Shown: positions 23,301 through 33,065 of the stretch, piece after piece | How the letters are laid out: each line of letters opens with the position of its first letter | Position numbering within the stretch: the stretch's first letter is position 1 | Assembly: GCF_949628215.1 (NCBI RefSeq) | Contig: NC_134288.1 | Location: forward strand, 12,221,682 to 12,285,681 | From: Phalacrocorax aristotelis | Lineage: Eukaryota; Chordata; Aves; Suliformes; Phalacrocoracidae | Reading direction: 5' to 3' | DNA: 64,000 nucleotides | The notes under the pieces: generated by a model | Told to the model about the DNA's origin: nothing | Seen by the model: only the letters and a program-made list of their open reading frames with translations | Databases searched by the model: none | Translations under genes and position numbers: made by a program

Positions 23301-24269
23301 GCACCCATTATCGGGAACAAAAGACTGGGAGCACCTCTTGTGAAACTGCTTGATGTGTCCTGTTTGGTGCCAAGGCAGATGGACTGGCTCCCCCTCCCAT
23401 CACCCAGCTCATGGGTTTAAGCTGCCTCTCCAGCTCAACTCACCAATGTACACAGGGGAGTAGTTAGTCTTGACGTTTTCATCTAAATAGGTGACACCGA
23501 GCGTGTAGAGCGGTGTGGCTCCCATCCCGTGCAGGAACTGCCCCAGCATGAAGACAAACCTGTAGCTGGAGAGGCTGGAGGCAGCATGGGCACAGGGCAG
23601 GCTCTGGTTTCCCCCGCAGATGCCCACCTCTGCCGCTGAACGCGCCTCGTACCGTCCCGTGGTGAAGTGGGGCAAGGCAAACAGCAGGGAGCCCAAGCCC
23701 ATGACCAGCACACCCCAACCCAGCCATCGCGGTTTGTGGCCGTTCCCCCCAAAATAGCTGACAAAGGTCAAGCAGACGCACGCCGCGATGTCGTAGGAGC
23801 TGGCGATCAGCCCGCTCTGGTAGCTGTGGAGGTCAAAGCGCCGCTCGATGGAGGTGATGACTGTGTTGATGAAGCCGTTCACCGTCATGCCTTGCAGGAA
23901 GGAGGCCACGCAGAGGAAGAACAAGACGCCCTTGGATGTGTTAAAAAGCTGTAAGCACCCAGGGGTGAACGCACCCCAGCCGCATGCCAGCTCCTCCCCT
24001 TCAGTTGACACGAATTTAATCCCTTCGTTGAGTTGGGTCTCCTCTTCTCCTGGGGTGGTGGAGCAGAGGGGTTCGGCGCACGAGTCGGAGGGGCTGGGTG
24101 TGCTGGAAAATGCTGTGCCATTGCTCAGCAGGGTGCTGCATGGCCTCTGCTCGCTCGGGGTGTCAAAGGTCCGGCCAGCCTCGCCGGGAGGAGGAGGCGG
24201 GTGGGAGAAGTTGAGTGTCTGAGTGAAACAAAAGCCATTTTCGCCGGTTGAATTCTGGGGCATTGCCAT
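11218..24269 (-). CDS. SLCO4A1: SLCO4A1, solute carrier organic anion transporter 4A1 (OATP4A1), 11 coding exons
   Basis: Sodium-independent organic anion transporter of the plasma membrane; family members carry thyroid hormones, prostaglandins, bile acids and steroid conjugates. Coding exons (minus strand): 24269-23444, 22302-22212, 21373-21252, 20932-20821, 15911-15757, 15078-14883, 14288-14123, 13498-13326, 12940-12876, 12328-12180, 11367-11218. All introns are GT-AG and the joined frame is open for 734 codons (human protein about 722). Visible landmarks: twelve hydrophobic segments, signature [10 protein letters not shown] at residues 316-325, Kazal-like cysteine loop at about 514-584, and a cytosolic Ser/Pro-rich N-terminus. 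Long stretches are near-identical to human OATP4A1 as I remember it (for example [39 protein letters not shown]), which separates it from SLCO4C1. The start is the first ATG after an in-frame stop; a second ATG two codons later is a possible alternative. The gene appears intact. Confidence 0.96.
12180..12328 (-). CDS. SLCO4A1: SLCO4A1 coding exon 10 (residues 636-685), TM11-TM12
   Basis: A 149-base exon, acceptor CTTCCCACAG, donor AAG|GTGATG. It encodes the [10 protein letters not shown] turn, extracellular loop 6 with cysteines 652, 659 and 665 ([14 protein letters not shown]), and most of TM12 ([13 protein letters not shown]). Human has WVID where this copy has SMID, a visible substitution just after the turn. 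Phase 1 in, phase 0 out. Confidence 0.96.
12876..12940 (-). CDS. SLCO4A1: SLCO4A1 coding exon 9 (residues 614-635), start of TM11
   Basis: A 65-base exon, acceptor TTCCTTAG, donor CTAG|GTATGG. It encodes the cytosolic [12 protein letters not shown] and the first half of TM11 (IQWIVVRTL). Phase 2 in, phase 1 out. Its small size is normal for this family. Confidence 0.95.
13326..13498 (-). CDS. SLCO4A1: SLCO4A1 coding exon 8 (residues 557-613), Kazal-like loop part 2 and TM10
   Basis: A 173-base exon, acceptor TTTCCCAG, donor TTGCG|GTAAGC. Cysteines at 561, 563, 580 and 584 complete the ten-cysteine loop, followed by TM10 ([20 protein letters not shown]) and the conserved IPALTATLR. Phase 0 in, phase 2 out. 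Confidence 0.96.
14123..14288 (-). CDS. SLCO4A1: SLCO4A1 coding exon 7 (residues 501-556), Kazal-like loop part 1
   Basis: A 166-base exon, acceptor TTCCCTTAG, donor AAG|GTATGT. It encodes the first part of the large extracellular loop 5, a Kazal-type fold found in OATPs: cysteines at 514, 518, 520, 529, 540 and 544, the core YSPVCGSD, and an NLT glycosylation sequon at 509-511. Phase 2 in, phase 0 out. Confidence 0.96.
14883..15078 (-). CDS. SLCO4A1: SLCO4A1 coding exon 6 (residues 436-500), TM8-TM9
   Basis: A 196-base exon, acceptor TTTTTTTCAG, donor GGAAG|GTAATA. It completes TM8 with the glycine-rich [13 protein letters not shown] turn, gives the short cytosolic loop (NKFKLRC) and TM9 ([20 protein letters not shown]), and enters extracellular loop 5 (CPNMPMAGV). 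Phase 1 in, phase 2 out. Confidence 0.96.
15757..15911 (-). CDS. SLCO4A1: SLCO4A1 coding exon 5 (residues 384-435), TM7
   Basis: A 155-base exon after a 4.9 kb intron, acceptor CCTTCCCAG, donor TTTG|GTAAGG. It encodes TM7 ([20 protein letters not shown]), the following extracellular stretch ([14 protein letters not shown]) and the start of TM8 ([11 protein letters not shown]). Among the most conserved parts of the family. Confidence 0.96.
15912..20820 (-). other. SLCO4A1 intron between coding exons 4 and 5 (4.9 kb)
   Basis: The largest intron between coding exons. It holds a degenerate palindromic element at about 18046-18150 and otherwise unremarkable single-copy sequence; open frames within it (for example 18909-19226) show no recognisable protein. 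The remaining introns (1139, 838, 319, 678, 594, 624, 385, 547 and 812 bases, in gene order with this one omitted) show nothing beyond splice sites. Confidence 0.85.
18046..18150. repeat. fossil palindromic MITE-like fragment in an SLCO4A1 intron
   Basis: Begins AGCCTGATCCTGCAATTC and ends TGTACAATCAGAGCCTG, roughly an inverted copy of the start. The interior TTACTGATGTGGGCACATAC resembles the 'TTACTCATGTGAGTAG' core seen in related palindromic amniote elements. Confidence 0.4.
20821..20932 (-). CDS. SLCO4A1: SLCO4A1 coding exon 4 (residues 347-383), TM6-TM7 cytosolic loop
   Basis: A 112-base exon, acceptor GTTTTCAG, donor TCG|GTGAGA. It encodes the charged cytosolic loop between TM6 and TM7, including [17 protein letters not shown] and [12 protein letters not shown], which align with the human loop. 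The frame is too short and too interrupted to stand out as an ORF; it was found by homology and splice sites. Phase 1 in, phase 2 out. Confidence 0.94.
21252..21373 (-). CDS. SLCO4A1: SLCO4A1 coding exon 3 (residues 306-346), OATP signature
   Basis: A 122-base exon, acceptor TTCTTACAG, donor CCAG|GTACAC. It contains the OATP superfamily signature [10 protein letters not shown] (316-325) at the border of extracellular loop 3 and TM6, then TM6 itself (to about 341) and the start of the intracellular loop (GYPQRLPG). Phase 2 in, phase 1 out. Confidence 0.96.
22212..22302 (-). CDS. SLCO4A1: SLCO4A1 coding exon 2 (residues 276-305)
   Basis: A 91-base exon with acceptor CCTTTCAG and donor GA|GTAAGT. 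It encodes most of TM5 ([14 protein letters not shown]) and the start of the third extracellular loop (NIYTEIGR). Phase 1 in, phase 2 out. It fits the human sequence at this position almost residue for residue. Confidence 0.95.
23444..24269 (-). CDS. SLCO4A1: SLCO4A1 coding exon 1 (residues 1-275)
   Basis: Codes for the cytosolic N-terminus and TM1-TM4, and begins TM5. Residues 1-112 are Ser/Thr/Pro-rich with a run of five prolines at 24-28. Hydrophobic segments lie near 114-134, 151-172, 182-202 and 237-258. The TM3-TM4 extracellular loop has an NQS glycosylation sequon at 221-223 between Cys218 and Cys226. The donor at 23443/23442 splits codon 276 after base 1. The open frame extends upstream to a TTG at 24365, but there is no ATG there and a TGA lies just before it, so translation most likely starts at 24269 (MAMPQ) or 24263 (MPQ). 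Confidence 0.95.
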
Positions 24270-24423
24270 GAACAGGAACGCAGAGTCGAGCGGCAGGTCC
24301 AGGTGGGGCTGGTGGCCAGGGTGGCTTTGTGGGGCAGCAAGGACCTGCCTACCTGGGAGATGCAATTTTCAGTGCTTACATCAGTAGGGAGATGGCGAAG
24401 GTCTGAGCCAAGACCATTCTGAT
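24270..24423 (-). other. SLCO4A1: SLCO4A1 5'UTR portion of the first coding exon
   Basis: A strong acceptor (polypyrimidine tract ending TTCACAG at 24430-24424) lies 154 bases upstream of the proposed start, with stops in the reading frame between. This suggests the coding-start exon begins at 24423 and is joined to an upstream non-coding exon. A potential internal donor, CAG|GTAGGC near 24353, could allow a separate short exon instead, but I see no good acceptor between it and the ATG. Confidence 0.7.
24376..24417 (-). other. upstream ORF in the SLCO4A1 5'UTR (13 codons)
   Basis: ATG at 24417 has A at -3 and G at +4, a strong initiation context, and reads 13 codons to TAA at 24378-24376, ending 106 bases before the proposed start. 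The main ATG at 24269 has T at -3. A further ATG lies directly before the TAA. If the exon is in the mature mRNA, this uORF would be expected to lower or condition translation; that effect is inference. Confidence 0.55.
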
Positions 24424-25933
24424 CTGTGAAGAGAAAAGTTTCACACATGCCTTTATATAAAATAATGCTCAAAACCCTCAAATATTTTTTTTGTAAGTAT
24501 TAGCATTTCCCTGTGTAGTTCAGCTGGACTTGTGCCCTCCACCATGGGGGGTGTTGGGACATCAGGTATTGGGACACCATTAATATTACAGAAAAAAAAA
24601 CCCCCAAAACATTCAAGAGCATTTAAAAAAACCACAAAAGGCACCTCTAAAAGTAGTCTCTTTACCAGCTGAAGCCCCTTACCCACCCTCTTGAAGAGCT
24701 CCTGGTTAGATACCAGACCCTCACTCCACCAGCCGCAGCCTCTGTCCCTCTTCATCCCCCCGCAGAGAACAGCATGCACAGCTACAAGTTTCCCACTGTT
24801 AAAAATCCTTTGGTCTCTTTCACACTCTGCCAATAACAGTTTATAATTATCCTGAAAAGTTTCCACAGTCAGATTGATTTTATTCCAAGCCCTCAGATCT
24901 GTTTACAACTATTCGGTAAAATACTTTCTATAACTAATTACACTACATGCCATTTCAGAGCGAGCTGGAGGGCAGAGGCAGCTGACTCTAACCTGATTAC
25001 CAATGCAGACTGCCTTCTTTCAGCCGGTTCCTGTGCATCACAGCACCTGATCATGCTGGCAACTAGGAGTATTTTTTTCCTAAATGCCTTGGCTGAACTA
25101 TAAATATGAAAACAATAAGGTTCTCCCTTAAATGCTGGTCTTAAATATGCAACGAATGCTAGGCAAGAACTGTTTTATTAGAGAGCATCTTCAAAGCATC
25201 CTGTGTTGCACAATATTTTTGCCAATATCTGTTCAAGAGGTTCCTATAAAAATTGCAATAAGTCTCTTGGTTGTAGTAAGTCTCATCAGCAGGGAACAGG
25301 GAAAACGGGCATGTTTCCCCAGTAAAATGAGCCATGTTCAGATCGCTGTAACTTGGCAATATTGCAGCCTTTGGTCAATCAATTAATACTCATCTGTGTG
25401 TTGTTGGAAAAACTTAATGCTATTTGTTTAGTAGATAATGGTGTGCAGGAGCACCGACGTGCCTCCCTGTACAGCAGTTCTTGCAGGCACTGGTGCAGGA
25501 CAACTTGGCAGAACACGGCGCCTAGAGCGGCATCGAGGTCCTGCTCCCACCCCAGAAGGGCAGAGGAAAGACCACTCGGTGCAGGCAAACTTTAAACATC
25601 CAGGGCAGTAGCGCTACAACAGGTCTGGCCCTTGGGGTAAGTTAAACAAATGAGATCCAACTTTCGCCTGCAAATAATTCTATCTTAACTACCCTGTCTG
25701 GGGAGCAGAGTGCACAGAATATTTCAAGGTCCAGATTTTACTGAGAATTTGATGATAGCTCAGGGCAGGGTGAGCTTGGCAGCCAGGAGGGCACTGCTCC
25801 TCTGGGCAACTTCTACTTTAGCTGACTGAGCACAGCGTGGGATAACTTCAATATGTAACGTGTAAATGCGAAAACTAACTGCAGGCATTGAAATTTCGCT
25901 GCACAGACTGTTGTAATGTGCTGCCACAAAAAT

Positions 25934-26712
25934 AATCCCAGAATCCCAGGTGGGAAGGGACCTCAAGGACCATCTAGTCCAACCTTCCTAGGAAGAACGC
26001 AGTCTAGACAAGATGGCCCAGCACCCTGTCCAGACGACTCTTGAAGGTGTCCAACGTGGCTGAGTCGACCCCTGCCCTGGGGAGATTATTCCAACGGTGA
26101 CTGTCCTCACTGTGAACAATTCCCCTCTCATGTCCAATCGGAATCTCCCCAAGAGCAACTTGTGTCCATTCCCCCTTGTCTTCTCCATGGGACTCGTGTA
26201 AAAAGGGAGTCTCCATCTTCTTTGTAGCTACCCCATAAGTACTGGTACATGGTGATGAGATCCCCTCTGAGCCTCCTTTTCTCAAGGCAGAACAAACCCA
26301 GCAATCCCAGCCTATCCTCATATGGCAGCTTCCCAGTCCTCTGATCATCTTGGTGGCCCTTCTCTGGACCCCTTCCAGCCTGGCCACATCCTTTTTGTAC
26401 AGCGGGGACCAGAACTGGACACAGCACTCCAGGTGTGGCCTGACAAGCGCTGAGTAGAGCGGGATGATGACTTCTTTGCCTCTGCTGGTGATGCCCTTTT
26501 TGATGCAACCCAGCACCCTGTTGGCCTTCTTGGCCGCAGCAGCCACTGTTCGCTCATGTTGAGCTTCCTGTCCACCAGGACCCCCAGGTCCCTTCCCACA
26601 GAGCTGCTCTCCAGCCAGGTGGGTCCCAGTCTGTGCTGCACTCCCATATTATGTTTTCCCAGGTGCAGGACCTTACACTTCTCTTTGTTGAACTTCATAA
26701 GGTCTGCCTTGG
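25934..26712 (-). mobile_element. CR1 LINE, 5'-truncated, C-terminal reverse transcriptase remnant and 3' tail
   Basis: Minus-strand CR1 of about 780 bp in the SLCO4A1 first intron. The C-terminal part of ORF2 is spread over three frames: KFNKEKCKVLHLG and DLGVLVDRKLN, then [13 protein letters not shown] and [16 protein letters not shown], then [17 protein letters not shown], so at least two frameshifts have killed it. It ends with the usual CR1 3' region (GGTTGGACTAGATGGTCC reading, GGGATTCTGGGATT tail). It inserted in the same orientation as the host gene. Confidence 0.93.
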
Positions 26713-27787
26713 ATGTCAGACTATATTTTTTTTCACTCTTTCATCCCTCCAATGTCCTTATAACTCTTACAGCTCTAAATCTATTTTCTTGTCTTTGGAT
26801 GCAATATTGGAAATGATAAATAAGAGCGCTGTAGCCCTCTAACTTTATTAAAGTCAGAAGTGACTGTTAGGTACTGGGTCAGGCTCCAAGAGGTGGAATT
26901 GGTCATGCTACCCCAGTGTAAATCAAAAGTGCCTCCTGCATGGCAGCTGACTTCAGCTGCACATTTCCCATATCAAACATAAATCTGATGTCGCATTTGA
27001 CTGCACTTGTGAAGAAGGTTGCTTGGCTGGGGACTGGTTGTGCTATCACTAATTTCAGTAGATAAAAAAAGCCCATCTCCGTTAGTTAGCTGATGCGACC
27101 AGGAGCCAAGAGCTCCCAATCTGGCACAACTTCACCCTCGAGGGAATGCTCCTACTGCCTCTTTACCAGAACTGGGATATCTCCTTTGATACTTCATGAA
27201 TATATATTAATACTTCAATATTTCATGAGTTAGGAAAGAGATTACAGGTTTTCATTCAAGTTTTCTTTTACTTGAAGTAGCAGGAGTCTGGGCCACTGGA
27301 CCCAGGTGATCGCATCACCCTCCCCTTCAACTTTGGTTACCCTTAGTCATACTTAGCAGTAAACACAGGGTGAACCGTTTCCACAAAAGCAGATGCCCCC
27401 AAAGCCATCTCCCGATGGACCTGGACTAAAAAGCTGTACCCAGGAGCTGTGGGCAGGAGCCCTGGTTCCTGCTCCACGCTATCCACTAAGCTGCTTTTCA
27501 TCTCTCAAAGTATTTATAAACTGGCAGTGACACTTCACTGGGAATATTAGCTTTCATAGGAGCCATATGCCACTTTAGAGGACAAAAATATAATCTTTAG
27601 GGAAAAAACCCAACCAACGTCATGCACTTCCTAATCATTCATATTCATCTCAGCCATCCATTTATTGCTTCCCATTCATCTCTGTTTTTAATGACTCAGC
27701 TGGTGATTTCTTGCTTTCATTGAATCAGTCCCAATGCTATTATCTCCCGGCAATAGATTTACTCATTTTGCTGCAAGATTTTAACTC

Positions 27788-27815
27788 TTTTTTTTTTTTC
27801 CAGCTGTACAGCTGG
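27788..27815. repeat. T12 run followed by a 16-bp perfect palindrome with two E-boxes
   Basis: A run of 12 T is followed directly by CCAGCTGTACAGCTGG, which equals its own reverse complement and contains two CAGCTG E-boxes separated by TA. It lies in the presumed first intron of SLCO4A1. Confidence 0.9.
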
Positions 27816-29012
27816 TTCCAGACTGCCAACATTACCAAGTCAATACAACAAAAGTAGCAAGGCAATGAAAGCATATGATTTGTATTTTGTGATGAAATTT
27901 ATAGACTCCCCCCCTAATATTTAGCATTAAATCAATAGTAAAATTCACAAGCTTTTCATCAGGTGATCATTTAAACAGTCACAGGACCAATTAAAAACAT
28001 TCTGTGTCTCTGCCAAGGACTGCGATCAGATTAATGTTACAAATTAAGTCATAACTGACATGCAAAATAATCCCATTTGCTGAAGCATGCCCAATAATAG
28101 TTAATCTTGCCTTTCACTCCATGGTTTTTGACTTTTATAGGGTATTATTGTGGCAAGTAACATCTATTTATAACTTCTGCTTTCCATAGCTGAGCACAGT
28201 TTACGGTTTATGTGCAGACTTAATTTTTTCCAATTCTATGGCATAAATGGAGATATTTGCTAAGGAACAGGAAGGGCGGATTAAAAATGATCAGAAAACG
28301 TACTGCAAACCAGGGATGAGCAGCCCCAGGTGATGCCCAGTGGCTGCGCTGGGCAATCTCAGTTGTTCTCCGCGATGTGCGAGTGAGCCTGACCTTACTA
28401 ACAGATACTTTGACTTTGGGAAAGTCCACACCCAAGTACAAAGCTCACGTTAGTCCAGAAAGGGACAAATTCATCTGGGCTTGTACATTTAGTTTATCTT
28501 GGTAGCACATAGTGAATTTTTCTCTGATAGTTCAGCTTCAGAGGATTATCAGTATTACTTCTGTTGTAACTGATAAACACCATATGGATCAAGTGTAATC
28601 CACTCTCTGGTTTAGGAACAGGAAAGGCTCCCAGAAGTGAGATAAATCCACGTCCTGGTCCCGTGAATGGGGCTTGTCCTCAGGGCGCTGATTCAGTTAA
28701 AAGGGACATAAAAGAAAGCGTGGGGTGATCAGGTCGTTCACATGCAACATTGAATTGTTTTCCTGGCAGCTGAGGAACTGTCCTCAGCTTACACAAAGTG
28801 CAAGCCTTGCATTTTTTAGCACACTTTTAAAAAGCATCTCTTTGGTTCAGCAATATAGAGGATGCTGCTATTGCGGGGAGCAACACTGGGACCAGCCTGG
28901 AGCCTTCCGTAAGCAATTCCTACGGGAACAGCATCATCCTGCACACACAGAAACGTTTCAGGAATGAGAAACACACCTGAGGAGGAGCCAGCTGACCAAC
29001 TGTGAATTGTTT

Positions 29013-29030
29013 GATTGTTGGCCAACAATC
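29013..29030. repeat. 18-bp perfect palindrome
   Basis: GATTGTTGGCCAACAATC equals its own reverse complement, centred on TTGGCCAA. No spacer loop. Intronic position relative to SLCO4A1. Confidence 0.9.
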
Positions 29031-32000
29031 CAATGCTGTGCTCACCATCAGTGCTGCAGGGACAGCTGAGGTGCCCGGGAGGAGGTATCTAGAAGTGGAA
29101 GGCGATAGGAATACCCTGGCCCACCCCTCCTGTCAGAGACGTGTTTATACATTAGTCCCACCAGCATCTGAAGCATGGATGAGAGCAGTAGAAGATGGCT
29201 TTAAATTATCGCATCAGCAAGGACACATTTGTAATTAAATCAATCCCAAATAGTAAAGCTTAGCACTCAAATCCTTTGTATGTTTCCAAGCGCTTTCCAC
29301 TCACTGGCAAATTAATGCAATAATATGCAAGAAATCAGGATGGTGGCTTGGGTAATTTTCAATTAGCTGCTTGAAAATGCTTTGAAGATAAATCTAGCCA
29401 GATTTTCTGAGCTTACTTATTTGTTCCAGCTTATCTGTGCAAATACAATTGGCTGCAGCTGCCTTAGACCATCTTTAAAAACTTGCAGCGCCAATGCACA
29501 AAAGCAGATTTAACTGGGCCACTATATTCTTCCATAGCAAAGCTTAGCCAGACAAAAGGTTCTTTTATGCTATAATACCTCTCTCCCTAACGTCACTCTT
29601 GCTTTAATATCCTTTTCCTACCCACAAGTCTGATGATGGGAAGATTTTCATGCTGGCACTGTACTGTGCTCTCCAGCCACCGTTACTGCCCACGGAGCCG
29701 GGTGTCTCAGTGGCTCTTCCAACGCAGATACACCACCAGCATTCTCCCAGTATCTTGCCCTGCCCACAGCATGGCATTATTTTCCATCATTTGGATCCTT
29801 ACAACCCGTTTAAGGTTGTTTAATACTCAGGATAGTGTTTCTGCACAAGCCATTAGTCAGCTTTTCCCAATGACTACCATTCGTTCCTATAGACACACCT
29901 TCTTTGTTTTCATGCAGAAGATGCAGATTCAGGCAAATTGTCTACAATATAAGAAATGAAACAAAATGAGCAAAACCCAAATGAAGAATGTCAGACAATT
30001 CTTTGCTGCTTCTAAAAGATAGAAGCAATAAAAACGCAAAAAACACAACATCCTATGTTACACAATGCAAGGATGCTGAGCGCAGGAAAAATAAAACAGA
30101 ATAATGATGACATCTACCATGGTTTACAAGACCTTACTCTCTTTCATCCTCCTGGTTTGATTAGTATGAGTGTAAAAACAAAAAGGTCAAACCAGAGGAA
30201 ACAATACCATGAAATGTTGTGGAAGCCATACTACAAAAAGTAGGATTTGGCACAAATAGTATGAGGCCCTTCTGTTGTAGGTGATGTGTTAATATTATAC
30301 AGAATTACTGCATCGTCCTCATAAACAGAGGCTAACAGCCATTGCTGGAGTAGCAAAGCCTCCAAAAGGGGTTTTCCACAGGCTCCTCTCTTACATCACT
30401 GTGGGATAACAGCCTTTTCATTGAGATATCCCCATCATCTGGCTATTTTTTATTCCCCCCGCCCCACCCCCCCCAATGATCAATTTATGTATTACACCAG
30501 GCTGCACTCCTCTTGCAGAGTATTGGGAATCTATTTTTGGCTTGATCATAAGAGCAAAAGCAGAAACACAATTGTGCTTGGAGCCAGAACTATTTATACC
30601 CTAACTCATGATGCCCCTTTCTACTGTCACCTATTCAAAAAAACTAAAGAAATTTGGACATTTCCACGATTGTTTTTCCCCTTAAATCACCTGCCATGCC
30701 CGTGCTACCGCAGACCGCGAGCAAGGAGCTGCCAGAAGTGGGTTTCACGTGAATCCTTGCCATTGAAGAGCCATTCCTTCATGGGGTCTTAATGCCTTTT
30801 TCCTTTCAAATGGGTCAAACAGAACAAAATTTGGAGTTGAAATACGAATCTTAAATCCCCAATTTCTGCTGCAGCATGGGAAGAAATCTGTGAAATCCTG
30901 GGGCATTACATGGTGCTGTAAAGGGGGAGAAAATCTGTCATGGGACATAGCCTCCATGCTGTCTCTTTTACATGCTGCGAACAAAGTGAGTTGGGAGGTC
31001 AAGATCCAAATTATCCAGTACGTCATTTTTTTTCTGAGACAAGATTACCTTCCAAGCCCTATTCTCCACAGTAAGTAGAGTTTCTAGGGAAAAAAATGTA
31101 CTGAGAATTCATATTGCTCTACCAGGCAACGACAGTCTTTATGTTGACCTTTCTGTGATCACTTCTCCAGCTCAACCCCATGCTGGTGGGCTGGATGCCC
31201 ACCCATTCCTCTCTCAAACCAGACAACACAGAGGTGAAAAGAACACATTAGAAGAGCTAAATGCAACAAGGAAAAGGAAGCTTGCTGATCATCATTCCCT
31301 GCAACATTCACTGTCCCCACTGAGCACAAGAGCACGTGAGTCCATGAGACAGGCAGAGTGGAAATACTGCATCAAGTGGGAACACAAGAGAAACAAACTA
31401 CAGGAAGGATTTGGTTGATGCAAGAATATTTCCCACACAAGCCCACTTTTTTTTTTTTTCCAGATCAGCAAGTAACAGCTCCCTCAAACAGCCCCCCGGA
31501 GTACAAGCTCACTGGTGCACACCACTTAGCCTGGATCTTGTTTAACATTCAGCGATGCTCTCTAATCCTCTTAGGTATTAGTCTTGAGATTCCTGCCAAG
31601 CACAGGAACAGCACAGCCTCCCAGACAGCACTTAAATGAGCTCACTGCTTGAAATGGGCTATTTTGCAAAATACAGTAGAACTCCAGCTGTTCATTTTTT
31701 GCTTAATCTCAGATTAGCACCTAGGAAGTCACTACGGCATGCAAAACGCAAAGTTAAATAACCCCAATTTCTATGGCTCAGGTGACTCCGTAGCAAGTCA
31801 TTCTGCATTAAGACTGGGGTTTCTCTCCCTTAATTACTTGTTTAAAGTACCTAATTTGAGCTAGACATTCCTATTGTCTCTCTGTTGCCCACTGCAAGGA
31901 GATCATCACATCCAGGTTATCTAGAGCCCTCAAGCCATCTCTCTACAACCACTGTTCTGTGTATTACTAAATCACCCATTACTGCAGGTACGATCTGGAG

Positions 32001-32994
32001 CAGGAACGGGAACATAATCATTTCTGTTGGATTAACCAGAGGAAGCTAACCTGAAACGACACCGTCCTTAGAAACCTCAGATCCGTTTCAATGGGAAGTC
32101 CTTGTGCTCAAAGTTCCTACAGTGGCTACGGCAAATGTCTGATGTAGAAAGCACTGAAAACCTCAAGGATGGCCACAAGGCACAACAGGTTGCAAACGGG
32201 CAGGTATACCTCGGCTGCCTGCTCCTTCCGTGGCTTGCTGCATCTAAATAAGTAAAATTCCCTGCTGATCAGATGTGAGAGTCCTCTGATGCCTTTGAGA
32301 GATGCTGGTGGAAAAATGCTGAGCAATACTGTTCTGCATTAACAGGCCTCTCTGAGAAACCCAGCTCGGTATAAACCAGCAATCCATACACACACATATC
32401 AGCATACATACTAACGTGCAGAGAAAGGTGTGTGCGCAGGTGCGCGCGCACGCTGCCCGCAAGCACCACGCGGTTCGCAAGCGGCCCCTCTTGCAGGCTG
32501 GCACGTCTCTCATCTGACAGTGCTCAGTCAGGTCAGTAATTCATTCTTACTGCCAGGGAGCAAATTGTTGCCAAATGGTGTTTCTTCCTGAGATAAAGGA
32601 ACAAACAGGCATATAATGTTCCCATTGTCAACCCAAAACATCTGCTGGAATTCAGAGGGGTTTGCTGTCCATGCGCAATGTGGAGACGGCTTCTACTTTG
32701 TACCCTCCCTTTTCTCACGCGTGAGGAACTGCAGCCTTAGACAGCAGCTGTTGGATTTACTTGGAAATCTGAAAATTGCCTTCAAGGGATCCTGCGTCCA
32801 CGCAGCAGTGTAGCGGGGCTTTCGTTTCTGACTCAGGAACTTTTTCATTTTCCTTGCTAAGGACCTGCTCGCATCCTACAGCCCGCACCAAGGTGCTATG
32901 AGAAATGCACACAGCAGGATAACCTTGTTCTTGGTCATCAGCTCGAACGAGGTCACTGAGGACTGATTTTGGCCACTGTTCCCCAAAAAATGAT

Positions 32995-33065
32995 GGGCCT
33001 GATCCTGCCATTGCTGCTTACCCGTGAGCAGTGTTTGCCCACACAAGGCATTCAAGTGGGGTTCC
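32995..33065. repeat. fossil palindromic MITE-like fragment (one half)
   Basis: GGGCCTGATCCTGCCATTGC followed by TTACCCGTGAGCAG has the terminal and subterminal layout of the same class as the element at 18046. Only one side is recognisable; no matching inverted end is seen. Confidence 0.4.

Noticed and set aside
23667..24251. Plus-strand open frames opposite SLCO4A1 coding exon 1
   Set aside because: They are antisense shadows of a GC-rich coding exon; the minus-strand translation is clearly OATP4A1.
24352..24353. CAG|GTAGGC as a true donor splitting the 5'UTR exon
   Set aside because: No acceptor with a good pyrimidine tract lies between it and the start codon; kept only as an alternative.
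24267..24365. Longer N-terminus for SLCO4A1 starting at 24365
   Set aside because: The codon there is TTG, preceded by an in-frame TGA; the first ATG in frame is at 24269.
26004..26698. Minus-strand open frames of 117-180 codons as host genes
   Set aside because: The residues match CR1 reverse transcriptase C-terminus and 3' region in three different frames; it is a dead LINE.
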